Assembly (NCBI GenBank): GCA_910583945.1
Contig: CAJTYF010000029.1
Span: 1-17,856 of the forward strand
Length of the DNA: 17,856 bases
Reading direction: 5' to 3'
From: an uncultured Bacilli bacterium
GTDB lineage: Bacteria; Bacillota_I; Bacilli_A; RF39; UBA660
Position numbers and translations under genes: made by a program. Of this stretch, positions 6,472-13,936 are shown piece by piece. The notes beneath the pieces were generated by a model. It ran no database searches and was not told the origin of the DNA. It saw only the letters and a list, made by a program, of their open reading frames with translations. The first letter of the stretch is position 1; the number at the start of each line of letters is the position of its first letter.

Positions 6472-8265
6472 TTATCGCTTTAAATCCGAAGTTTCTTCTT
6501 CAAAATGACTACGATAATATTCATCTATCTTTAAATATATTTGGTCTACTCTTTCTAATTCTTTATAATACTCTTCTACCAAATCATCTTTTATATTCTG
6601 TTTTAGATTTAATAAAAGTCCATTCCGAGCAAGAAAATCTACTTTATTAACAACGTCTACTAAATCCTCGAAGTTATCCGCCCCTATGTAACGAATAAGC
6701 TCTTCTGGATTTGTATTTAATTTTGCCTTAATAATCTGTCTTTTAAATTTTTTTACTAAGAGTTGTAATAAATTTTTCACAATCAGTGTTGTATTAACAT
6801 TACTAGTATCCAATATAATAAATTCTTTAGGTTCAATTAAGTAAATACCTTGACTATGAAGAAAATCCACAGCCTCCATCGTAAATATATCATTTAATGT
6901 TTCATTAAACTTTTCATAGATACGTAATGAAGAATCATAAGGATTTTTTCTACCATTTTCCTTATAATCCTCCATTAATTCAAAACCGCATCCTTTTTCT
7001 GTTTTATCAATACCATGTCCATTCTCATGCATAAACTGGAAAAATAATATTCCCTTACCATTTCTTCTAATCGTATAAAACATAATAGAGGCAAATTCAT
7101 TTTGGTCATTTGTTCCGCCACCACATGTAATACATATTACTTCATTTGCAAGATGATAATAGATAAAATCAATATTATCAGGATTATTTCCAAATTTTTT
7201 CATAATCATTTTAAAGTCTTCTCGAGTAGTATAATATTCTTTTAAGCCTTCTTCATACAGTTTGTTTCTCAAAGAAGCAATAGAACAAACAACTTCTTTA
7301 GATAGGATATATTTTTGAATGGATTCTTGTTCCAAAAACTCCAAAACGCTAATAATATCTTCTTTTCTTTGACACTTGAATATTTCTTTATTCGGTATAG
7401 GTATTCCTAAATTTTCTAAATAGAGTTTACAGGATTCAATAATATGTCTATTTATATAACCAACCCTTAAAGACTTAAGTGAGTTTAATGTTTGAGGACT
7501 AATAAATTCTGGAAAAGGCGCAACAGAAAGATCTTTTTCAAATAAAATATCTTGTTGTTCTTTTAAAGATTTATTAGAAAGAATATTTTGAAGGGCTACG
7601 GGTAATTTTGGAAAAATATTTACCAATAATTCATTCGTCTTTTTTTGTAAAATTTCCTGTTTTCTCTTTTCTTCTGTATCAATATAATCTTCATAAGGAA
7701 ATAATTGTTCTTCCCATATCTTATATTCCATAAACACGTTCTCATAAACAGCATTCAACTGATTAATTTTTTCTAAAATAATCAAGTATTCATCTGTTTT
7801 TGTAAACTCCTCAAAATTCTCCTCTGTTATTTTTGGCTCTGGATTTAAAAGATAATTAATAAGTTTTAATTTATTTTCTAATAATTCTTTAGGATGAGTT
7901 GGATTATCATTTCTAAAAGCACAAAGAGGAACTTTTTGATTTCTATCTTCTGAAAATCCACAAGATTTGCCTATATAAATTTCTAATAATTTTTCAGCTT
8001 CTTCATCTAAAGATTCTGCATAACTTTCTTTTTTATAAGTAGAAACATCATACCCAATTTTTTCTAAAAATTGAATAGCAAACTCTTTTTGTTTACAGAT
8101 TTTAATAAAAGATAGATAATCTTTTAAACCTTCTACATCATGGTACAAATTAATAATGCCTTTGTTAACTCTATCTGTAACAACCTCACGGAATTCTTCT
8201 CCATAAACATGAGTAAACGCCTCAATCACGTATGGCTGTAAACTTTTAAAATCAATATTATACAT
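6472..8265 (-). CDS. Putative cytoplasmic zinc metalloprotease (HExxH, gluzincin-like), unnamed family
   Basis: 597 residues from ATG 8265 (AGGTGA five bases upstream; a GTG at 8274 lacks a good site). No signal peptide or membrane helix is seen, so it should act in the cytoplasm. The motif FMHENGHGID (411-420) contains HExxH with H413, E414 and H417. Further on, FNETLNDIF (453-461) resembles the thermolysin-type NExxxD helix, so E455 is the likely third zinc ligand. Upstream, ITCGGGTNDQNEFASIMFYT (379-398) could be a substrate-binding edge strand. The remaining ~400 N-terminal residues are charged and helical, with a Cys cluster (C102, C115), and are not recognised. Length and helical character recall M3/M32 peptidases (HExGH), but the flanking residues do not clearly fit. 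The gene overlaps the 109-aa gene by eight bases and so is coupled to it. Substrate unknown. Confidence 0.65.
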   Translation of the reverse strand: MYNIDFKSLQPYVIEAFTHVYGEEFREVVTDRVNKGIINLYHDVEGLKDYLSFIKICKQKEFAIQFLEKIGYDVSTYKKESYAESLDEEAEKLLEIYIGKSCGFSEDRNQKVPLCAFRNDNPTHPKELLENKLKLINYLLNPEPKITEENFEEFTKTDEYLIILEKINQLNAVYENVFMEYKIWEEQLFPYEDYIDTEEKRKQEILQKKTNELLVNIFPKLPVALQNILSNKSLKEQQDILFEKDLSVAPFPEFISPQTLNSLKSLRVGYINRHIIESCKLYLENLGIPIPNKEIFKCQRKEDIISVLEFLEQESIQKYILSKEVVCSIASLRNKLYEEGLKEYYTTREDFKMIMKKFGNNPDNIDFIYYHLANEVICITCGGGTNDQNEFASIMFYTIRRNGKGILFFQFMHENGHGIDKTEKGCGFELMEDYKENGRKNPYDSSLRIYEKFNETLNDIFTMEAVDFLHSQGIYLIEPKEFIILDTSNVNTTLIVKNLLQLLVKKFKRQIIKAKLNTNPEELIRYIGADNFEDLVDVVNKVDFLARNGLLLNLKQNIKDDLVEEYYKELERVDQIYLKIDEYYRSHFEEETSDLKR

Positions 8266-8587
8266 ATGACTCACCTGTTAACTTTTGGTTTATTTTTTCT
8301 ACAGCCTCAAAATTATTTGGAAAACAACCTTTTCCCACAAATTCTTTTTTACTGCCATCTAAATAAATAATGACTAATTTCCAATGCTCACCATCAATAA
8401 TACTATAATCAATATATTTATTTTGCCAGTTGTCGATAATTAGCATTAAATCGCTTAAATAGTTAAAAGCAACAGTAGGCTCTATTTTCCTAGAAACATC
8501 TTGAAAAAAAACTTCAGCCTCGTTTTCTAAAGAAAGTATTAAATTTTTTCCATTTCTTTCAAAAAGAACTTCTTTAACATCTATCAC
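8258..8587 (-). CDS. Unknown 109-aa protein coupled to the metalloprotease-like gene
   Basis: 109 residues, family not recognised. The start is GTG (8587) with AGGTGA six bases upstream; no in-frame ATG competes. It is acidic and soluble, with an alternating strand/helix pattern. The second half, GEHWKLVIIYLDGSKKEFVGKG (66-87 region) followed by CFPNNFEAVEKI, reads as two strands and a helix and is the part most likely to be a conserved fold. It lies 56 bases downstream of the XRE gene and its end overlaps the protease start, so it could be a partner, substrate or inhibitor of the protease. A TATAAT at 8611-8606 in the gap has no good -35, so co-transcription with the XRE gene is more likely. 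No function is assigned. Confidence 0.65.
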   Translation of the reverse strand: MIDVKEVLFERNGKNLILSLENEAEVFFQDVSRKIEPTVAFNYLSDLMLIIDNWQNKYIDYSIIDGEHWKLVIIYLDGSKKEFVGKGCFPNNFEAVEKINQKLTGESYV

Positions 8588-8643
8588 ATATCTTCACCTA
8601 AAACTATTATAAATAATAACAGGCTTAAATAAAAGACTATAAT

Positions 8644-8898
8644 TTATTTCTTAGAAACTTTTTCTATTTTAATTGTATACCCAATTGGTCCTAATATCTC
8701 AAGTAAACTTAAAATACTCGGTGAATGACTCCCATTTTCAATACGAGCAATTTTTGTTCTCGAAACCCCCGAATACTTTGAAAACAATTCTTGCGTTAAA
8801 TTATTTTCTTTTCTAAATCGAACAAATTCTTTGATAAAAATTTCATTTAATTCTTGAGCATCATAAGAAGCTTCAATATAATTAACATCATAATCCAT
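8644..8898 (-). CDS. XRE-family helix-turn-helix regulator
   Basis: 84 residues. A 20-residue acidic N-terminal extension precedes a Cro/C1-type helix-turn-helix: FVRFRKENNLTQELFSKYSG (about 26-45), then VSRTKIARIENGSHSPSILS and LLEILGPIGY. The tail TIKIEKVSKK forms a short strand, as in HigA-like antitoxins. No RelE/HigB toxin gene adjoins it. ATG 8898 is preceded by AGAGAGG nine bases away. It heads the group XRE / 109-aa protein / metalloprotease-like protein and carries inverted repeats over its own promoter, so it is probably an autorepressor that also controls the two genes behind it. Confidence is high for the fold and low for its partner relationship. Confidence 0.88.
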   Translation of the reverse strand: MDYDVNYIEASYDAQELNEIFIKEFVRFRKENNLTQELFSKYSGVSRTKIARIENGSHSPSILSLLEILGPIGYTIKIEKVSKK

Positions 8899-8924
8899 GC
8901 AACAAAACCTCTCTTCTAGACACT

Positions 8925-8948
8925 ATTATATCATATTTGATACATCAA
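8925..8948 (-). promoter_or_regulatory. Promoter and operator-like repeats of the XRE gene
   Basis: Minus strand: an extended -10, TG-A-TATAAT (8933-8925), with no convincing -35. Two overlapping inverted repeats cover it: TATCA-AATA-TGATA (8942-8929) and TTGAT-AC-ATCAA (read on the plus strand, 8937-8948). Repeats sitting on the -10 are where an autorepressing XRE protein would bind. About 25-30 bases of leader follow before the ATG. Confidence 0.5.
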
Positions 8949-8961
8949 GCACTACTTTTTA

Positions 8962-8990
8962 TTGAAAACCAAATAAAAGAACGCTATAGT
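8962..8990 (+). promoter_or_regulatory. Promoter of the adenylate-forming enzyme gene
   Basis: Plus strand: -35 TTGAAA (8962-8967), 17-bp spacer, -10 TATAGT (8985-8990). The gene's ribosome binding site and ATG (9014) follow closely. It is divergent from the XRE promoter, whose repeats end 14 bases upstream, so shared regulation is possible. Confidence 0.65.
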
Positions 8991-9013
8991 TGAACTTGAA
9001 AAGAGGGATACAC

Positions 9014-10816
9014 ATGGAAAATAAACGAAATCAATTATTAGAATATCGAAAAAAATTACTTTCAATGACTGAGGAAGAAAAAATAAAGCTTGACCTTTAT
9101 TTAAGAGATTTAGCAATAGGAAATTTAAAAGGACCGAGTACAGGATTCCCTTCTCTCGATAAAAAACATCTTGCTTTTTTTAAAGAAGAACATATTACGA
9201 GTCCTTTACCTCACATGACAGCAACAGAATATTTAAAAGAAAAAAATAAAAACAATTTAGACAAAATTGCTATGGATTGCACAGAAGGTTTAATTACTTA
9301 TAATGATTTCTTTACAACTATAGATAAAACAGCTTGTAGTTTACATAAAATCGGAATAAGAAAAGGAAAATGTCTTGTGGGCATGCTACCATCAGATTTA
9401 CCCTATGAAAACTATTTGCTATATGGAGCGTGTTCATCAGGAAGTGCTGTAAGTTTTATTGTACAAGGAACTCCACTTAAAACACTTGCTAAAATGATTA
9501 ATGATTTACCTACAAATTACTTCTTTGTTTCAAACGATGATTTTAATCTTGAAATGGAAGAATATCTTTACCAAAATACAAACATTAAAAATATTATTAA
9601 TGTTAGCAAAGAATTTACTCACAAAGATAATAGAACTATTTCTTGGCAAGAATTTATAAAAATAGGCAAAAATTATCAAATGCCAGAAATTAACAGAAAA
9701 CCTGAAGATTTACTCTTTATGGCTAAAACAGGTGGAACAACAGGTGAACCTAAAAACGTTATGATAAATGATAATGGATTTAACATTATGGTTCATCAAT
9801 TATTAAATTCAGAACTGGATTATAGTGCTGGAGATAAATGGTTAAGAGTATGGTCTTTATTTTCCGCTTCTGCAGCTATTTCAAGTAGTCATTTAGCACT
9901 TTGTGCTGGAATGAATAATATTTTAAGAAAGATGCCTTCACCTCAAGATTTTGCATCACTTATTATGAAAGAAAAACCAAATCACTTATGTTTAGTTTCT
10001 GCCTTAATTGATTTATTAATTTATAGTGGAATCACAAAAGAAGATATTAAAACTTTCATAAAAACAGCTGGAATAGGAGGAGAAAAAATTACTCCACAAT
10101 TTGAAGAAAGAGCTAGTAACTTTTTACCAGACTATTTAGGTTACGGTTACGGTTGTACAGAAAATTCTTCTTCAGCTGTTTTAAGAATGAATAAAGAAAC
10201 AGCAATACCAGGAAAAATCGGAATTCCATATGTCAAAACCATTATTGGAGCATTTGATAAAGATATACTTGAAGAAAAAGGGTATAACGAAGAAGGTGAA
10301 ATTTGCATTCAGTCTTACACGCCAATGATAGGATATTATAATGCACCTGAAGCAACAAAAGAAGTCATAAAAACTCATCCTGATGGTTCAATTTGGATTC
10401 ATACTGGTGATTTAGGAAAGATTGATGAACAAGGCTTTTTAACCATTACAGGTCGAATTAAAGAATTCATTTCCGTTTTTAGTGGAGATAAAGCTTATCC
10501 AACTACGATTGAAGCAGTCATTTCTAAAGTTCCAGGAGTCATTAAAGTTTCTGTAGTTAAAGCACCTGACATAAATCACGAAGAATACTTTGTACCTTCA
10601 GCCGTTATAGTAGTTGATCAAAATTTTAACAAAGAAGAAATAAGAGAAAATATAAAATCTGCTTGTAAAGTTCATTTACCAAAATATTCATTTCCACAAG
10701 ATATAATTATCAAAGAAGATTTACCATACTTAGCAAGTGGAAAGCCAAATCGAAAAGGTATGGAACGTGACATTGAACATGGTATGAAATTAGCAAGAAA
10801 ATTAGGATTATTTTGA
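9014..10816 (+). CDS. Class I adenylate-forming enzyme (acyl-CoA synthetase/AMP-ligase-like)
   Basis: 600 residues. Activates a carboxylic acid with ATP to an acyl-AMP and normally transfers it to CoA or a carrier thiol; the substrate is not predictable by eye. Core motifs are in the expected order: P-loop TGGTTGEPKNV (239-249, with Asn where Gly is usual after PK), A5 YGYGCTE (377-383), A7 TGD (464-466), A8 hinge GRIKEFI (480-486), and the C-terminal catalytic Lys in SGKPNR (K577). An N-terminal helical extension of about 65 residues (MTEEEKIKLDLYLRDL and on) precedes the usual domain start. ATG 9014 has GAGGG six bases upstream; a TTG at 8990 is rejected because it overlaps the -10. No carrier protein, thioesterase or NRPS/PKS partner is adjacent, and it is transcribed alone. 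Alternatives are a medium/long-chain fatty acyl-CoA ligase or an aryl/amino acid activating enzyme. Confidence 0.88.
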   Translation: MENKRNQLLEYRKKLLSMTEEEKIKLDLYLRDLAIGNLKGPSTGFPSLDKKHLAFFKEEHITSPLPHMTATEYLKEKNKNNLDKIAMDCTEGLITYNDFFTTIDKTACSLHKIGIRKGKCLVGMLPSDLPYENYLLYGACSSGSAVSFIVQGTPLKTLAKMINDLPTNYFFVSNDDFNLEMEEYLYQNTNIKNIINVSKEFTHKDNRTISWQEFIKIGKNYQMPEINRKPEDLLFMAKTGGTTGEPKNVMINDNGFNIMVHQLLNSELDYSAGDKWLRVWSLFSASAAISSSHLALCAGMNNILRKMPSPQDFASLIMKEKPNHLCLVSALIDLLIYSGITKEDIKTFIKTAGIGGEKITPQFEERASNFLPDYLGYGYGCTENSSSAVLRMNKETAIPGKIGIPYVKTIIGAFDKDILEEKGYNEEGEICIQSYTPMIGYYNAPEATKEVIKTHPDGSIWIHTGDLGKIDEQGFLTITGRIKEFISVFSGDKAYPTTIEAVISKVPGVIKVSVVKAPDINHEEYFVPSAVIVVDQNFNKEEIRENIKSACKVHLPKYSFPQDIIIKEDLPYLASGKPNRKGMERDIEHGMKLARKLGLF

Positions 10817-10857
10817 AAGTAAAAAAAGATTTAAATATAGTAAATATTAAAAATGTT

Positions 10858-10893
10858 TGAGTAAAAATGAATAAATTTTGCTCAGCTTTTTTT
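10858..10893 (+). terminator. Rho-independent terminator after the adenylate-forming enzyme gene
   Basis: TGAGTAAAA (10858-10866) pairs with TTTTGCTCA (10876-10884, one G-T pair); after GC comes a run of seven T (10887-10893). It lies about 40 bases after the stop codon. Confidence 0.75.
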
Positions 10894-11256
10894 ATTTTCA
10901 AAGAAAGCAATTTTTTGTTTTTTAAATTTGAGTTTTGCTACCAATAAACACTTTAAAAAATTTCATAATAAGTAAAAATATTTATTAATGCAATTATTTA
11001 TAATACTATTACTGGGTAGTTCTTGTTCTATAATAAAACTTTTAAATTTGAAAAGCAAAAAATTTTTTTATTTTTTTTCAATCGCACTTTTTAATAAATC
11101 CAAATTTTTTCGTTTCACTTATTTAAGAAAACTATAATAATAGATTTTTTTTATAAATAAAAATGAACTAAGTAATATTTATTCATTTTTACTCTGCGAT
11201 TTTATAAGAAATAATGTTAATTTTTATGAAAAATACTTTATACTTCGACAAATTTT
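10894..11256. other. Non-coding AT-rich gap with a long imperfect inverted repeat
   Basis: No credible gene is seen on either strand; stops are frequent in all frames. The main structure is an inverted repeat of 21 bases, 10909-10929 against 11044-11064, matching at 19 positions, with both mismatches being G-U compatible in one RNA strand. A second, weaker dyad is AAAAATGAA (11159-11167) with TTCATTTTT (11182-11190). Nothing here resembles a known riboswitch. Confidence 0.5.
10909..11064. repeat. Imperfect inverted repeat, 21-bp arms
   Basis: Arms 10909-10929 and 11044-11064 enclose 114 bases. The arms are almost pure A/T, so chance is possible. The interior has no open frame. It could be the ends of a small non-autonomous element or a long-range RNA stem; no target-site duplication was found. 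Confidence 0.35.
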
Positions 11257-11265
11257 TGTTACAAT
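11257..11265 (+). promoter_or_regulatory. Extended -10 promoter of the phosphorelay operon
   Basis: TG-T-TACAAT (11257-11265) fits an extended -10 element, 16 bases before the kinase ATG. No clear -35 hexamer is present at 16-18 bp upstream. The short leader carries AGGTGA. Confidence 0.4.
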
Positions 11266-11281
11266 TAAAATAGGTGATAAT

Positions 11282-13138
11282 ATGAGTATAAATGACTTGA
11301 GATTAATTTCAATTACGGTGAATATAATTTGTATGCTACTTTGTGTATTATTAGCATTCTTGTATTTTCCAAGAAAAAAAATATTAACAAAAGAAAATAG
11401 TGTTTATAGTGCTCTATTAATTTGTAATATTATATGTTTGATTGGAGAATTATTTTTCTACTTAAACGCTTACAATAAAAATGAAACCATCATCACTATT
11501 ATGGAAAAGCTATATTATTCTTTTAATAGTGTGTGGATATTTTTGCATACAATTTATATTTTAGTTGTAATAAATAATGATATAAAATCCAAATTTTTAA
11601 ATTTATTAAAAAATAAAGGATTAGTAGTTACATTTTTAATATTTATTCCAACTATTATATTTATTCTTCCAATAAATCATATCTTTGAAGAAAATATATT
11701 AATTAAGTCGACAGGACCAGCAAGTAATTTTATGTTTTTATGGTGCATCATTTTAATCTTTTTTAATATATTATTAGTTTTAGTCTTTTCAAAAAAAATA
11801 AAAAAATCTAAAGGTATTCCATTAATGGTTTTTGTTTTATTACTTGTTATAGAGATGCTAATGGGAATTTTTGGAATTCAATTATTATTAATAACTTTCC
11901 CAATGACCATAAATTCGTTTTTAATGTATTTTACAATTGAAAATCCCGATGTTAAAATGATTGAACAATTAAACGTTGCCAAAGACCAAGCTGAAAAAGC
12001 CAATCAAGCCAAGACTGAATTTTTATCAAATATGTCTCATGAAATTCGTACTCCCTTAAATGCTATTGTTGGTTTTAGTGAGTGTATGTTGTCCGCTCCA
12101 GATTTAAGTGAGGAAACAAGAGGCTTTGCTAAAGACATCGTCGATTCCAGTCAAAACTTACTAGAAATTGTTAATGGCATCTTAGACATATCAAAAATAG
12201 AAGCCAACAAAATGGAAATCATTCCTAAAGAATACAACCCAAGAGAAGTCTTTAATTCCTTAACAAAACTAGTCTACCCTAGAATTAAAGAAAAACCAAT
12301 AGAATTTAAAATAAACATCTCCCCTGACCTTCCAGGAATATTAAAAGGTGATATGGGAAAAGTAAAACAAGTAGTGTTAAACATTTTAACCAACGCTGCC
12401 AAATATACCGATGAAGGAGAAATCGAATTTACCATTACCTGTATCAATCGTACTGACATCAAAAAATGTGCTTTATACATCGCGGTAAAAGATACAGGCC
12501 GTGGTATCAAAAAAGAGGATATCAATAAACTATTCAATAAGTTTGAACGAATGGATGAAGATAGAAATACAACCATAGAAGGAACGGGACTCGGTCTTGC
12601 CATCACTAAAAGTTTAACGGAAATGATGGGCGGAAAAATAACTGTTAATAGTACTTATGGTGAAGGTTCGATTTTTAGAATTTACTTAGAACAAGAAATC
12701 ATTAATATGGAAATTCCTGAAACCGATGATGAAGAAATCGTTATTGATTATAGTAAAAATAAAGGAAAACGAATCCTTATTGTTGACGATTCTAAAATTA
12801 ATTTAAAAGTAGCCAATCAAATATTAAAACCTTATGACTTTAATATAAAACTCGTAGAAAGTGGCTATGAAGCCTTAGAACTATTAGAATCTGGAACTTT
12901 TGATTTAATCCTTATGGACATTATGATGCCTAAAATGAATGGTATTGAAACGCTTAGACACCTAAAAGAAATGGATGGCTTCAACATTCCTGTTGTGGCC
13001 TTAACCGCTGATGCTATAGAAGGCACAGATGAAAAATATAAAAATGCCGGATTTAATGCTTATTTATCAAAACCTATTGATAGATATGAATTAGATCGTG
13101 TTTTAAATAAATACTTAGGAGGTAATGAAAATGAATAA
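11282..13138 (+). CDS. Membrane hybrid histidine kinase (sensor, HisKA-HATPase, receiver)
   Basis: 618 residues. The first 218 residues form an integral membrane sensor with about six to seven hydrophobic segments (near 8-28, 43-61, 84-97, 113-130, 150-170, 180-203, 204-217), with no large extracellular or PAS domain. A short coiled linker (AKDQAEKANQAKTEFLSN) leads to the H-box SHEIRTPLN with H253. The ATPase domain shows N-box NILTNAAKY (N371), G1 DTGRGI (404-409) and G2 GTGLGLA (434-440). After an acidic linker, a receiver follows with VDD (501-503), phospho-acceptor D546 in LILMDIMMPKMNG, T575 and K597. It therefore autophosphorylates and passes phosphate to its own receiver. AGGTGA is four bases before the ATG. 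It overlaps the Hpt-receiver gene by eight bases. The signal is unknown. The sensor half is strikingly more AT-rich than the kinase core. Confidence 0.93.
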   Translation: MSINDLRLISITVNIICMLLCVLLAFLYFPRKKILTKENSVYSALLICNIICLIGELFFYLNAYNKNETIITIMEKLYYSFNSVWIFLHTIYILVVINNDIKSKFLNLLKNKGLVVTFLIFIPTIIFILPINHIFEENILIKSTGPASNFMFLWCIILIFFNILLVLVFSKKIKKSKGIPLMVFVLLLVIEMLMGIFGIQLLLITFPMTINSFLMYFTIENPDVKMIEQLNVAKDQAEKANQAKTEFLSNMSHEIRTPLNAIVGFSECMLSAPDLSEETRGFAKDIVDSSQNLLEIVNGILDISKIEANKMEIIPKEYNPREVFNSLTKLVYPRIKEKPIEFKINISPDLPGILKGDMGKVKQVVLNILTNAAKYTDEGEIEFTITCINRTDIKKCALYIAVKDTGRGIKKEDINKLFNKFERMDEDRNTTIEGTGLGLAITKSLTEMMGGKITVNSTYGEGSIFRIYLEQEIINMEIPETDDEEIVIDYSKNKGKRILIVDDSKINLKVANQILKPYDFNIKLVESGYEALELLESGTFDLILMDIMMPKMNGIETLRHLKEMDGFNIPVVALTADAIEGTDEKYKNAGFNAYLSKPIDRYELDRVLNKYLGGNENE

Positions 13139-13880
13139 TGTTGATTTATTAAAACAAAACAATGTAGAGGTTAATGCTGCTTTAGAACTATGGGGAGATA
13201 TGGAGTCTTATAATGAAAGTTTAAAAGAGTTCAAAGTATCTTTGAACTCCAAACTTGCAAGTTTGGAAGGTTATAAAAATGCTGAAGATTGGAACAACTA
13301 CTCTATTCTAGTCCACAGTATGAAAAGTGAAGCCAAATACTTAGGCTTTATGAAAGACTCTGAAGTATTTCTAAATCATGAATTAGAAAGCAAACAAAAT
13401 AATAAAGATTATGTTCAAAATCATTTCATTGAATTAAGAGAAACTGCTTTTAAAATCGAAAAATTATTAAAAATTTATTTCAATGAAGAGAATGGCAAAA
13501 AAAAAATAGTGATTGCGGATGATTCCAATATTATTTTAAACTTTCTTGAAAAAATACTTAATCAAAGTGAATTTGAAATATTAAAAGCTAAGGACGGAGC
13601 AGAAGCTATTACTTACCTATCATCCAATTATATTTATGCTATATTATTAGATTTAAATATGCCTGGAATGAATGGATTTGATGTTTTAAATTATTTAAAA
13701 GAAAACAAATTTATGGATGAAATACCAGTCATTATTATTACTGGAGATGATACGGAAGAAACAATTAATAAAACATTTACCTACCCTATTTTAGATGTTT
13801 TAAATAAGCCGTTTAATGATAAAAATATTGAACGCGTATTAGATTCTATTAAAAGTTTTTATGAACATAAAAATTCCTAA
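13131..13880 (+). CDS. Hpt-receiver phosphotransfer protein, partner of the hybrid kinase
   Basis: 249 residues. Residues about 20-118 form a four-helix Hpt domain with the phospho-acceptor H62 in LVHSMKSEAKYLGF. Residues 124-245 form a receiver with IADDSN (D130, D131), phospho-acceptor D174 in ILLDLNMPGMNG, T204 and K226. No DNA-binding, cyclase or other output domain follows; the protein ends at the receiver. With the upstream kinase it makes a complete His-Asp-His-Asp relay. ATG 13131 is chosen because AGGAGG lies eight bases upstream; an ATG at 13125 is too close to it. Overlap with the kinase gene means coupled translation. The final receiver may act by protein-protein interaction, or the Hpt may feed a response regulator encoded elsewhere. 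Confidence 0.92.
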   Translation: MNNVDLLKQNNVEVNAALELWGDMESYNESLKEFKVSLNSKLASLEGYKNAEDWNNYSILVHSMKSEAKYLGFMKDSEVFLNHELESKQNNKDYVQNHFIELRETAFKIEKLLKIYFNEENGKKKIVIADDSNIILNFLEKILNQSEFEILKAKDGAEAITYLSSNYIYAILLDLNMPGMNGFDVLNYLKENKFMDEIPVIIITGDDTEETINKTFTYPILDVLNKPFNDKNIERVLDSIKSFYEHKNS

Positions 13881-13899
13881 AAATACGAGGAATTTTTTT
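13870..13899 (+). terminator. Rho-independent terminator of the phosphorelay operon
   Basis: AAAATTCCT (13870-13878) pairs with AGGAATTTT (13888-13896), followed by T residues to 13899. The stop codon TAA (13878-13880) is at the junction of stem and loop, so the last codons build the terminator. Confidence 0.8.
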
Positions 13900-13936
13900 A
13901 TTTCCACTTGATTTTTAGAAAAAGAGTGAACCAATA

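Noticed and set aside
8258..8898. Type II toxin-antitoxin pair (HigBA-like)
   Set aside because: The XRE protein looks antitoxin-like, but the 109-aa neighbour has no RelE/HigB features and is placed after, not before, the regulator with a 56-base gap.
11085..11140. GTG-started 16-codon frame on the minus strand
   Set aside because: No ribosome binding site and an in-frame stop directly before it; likely chance.
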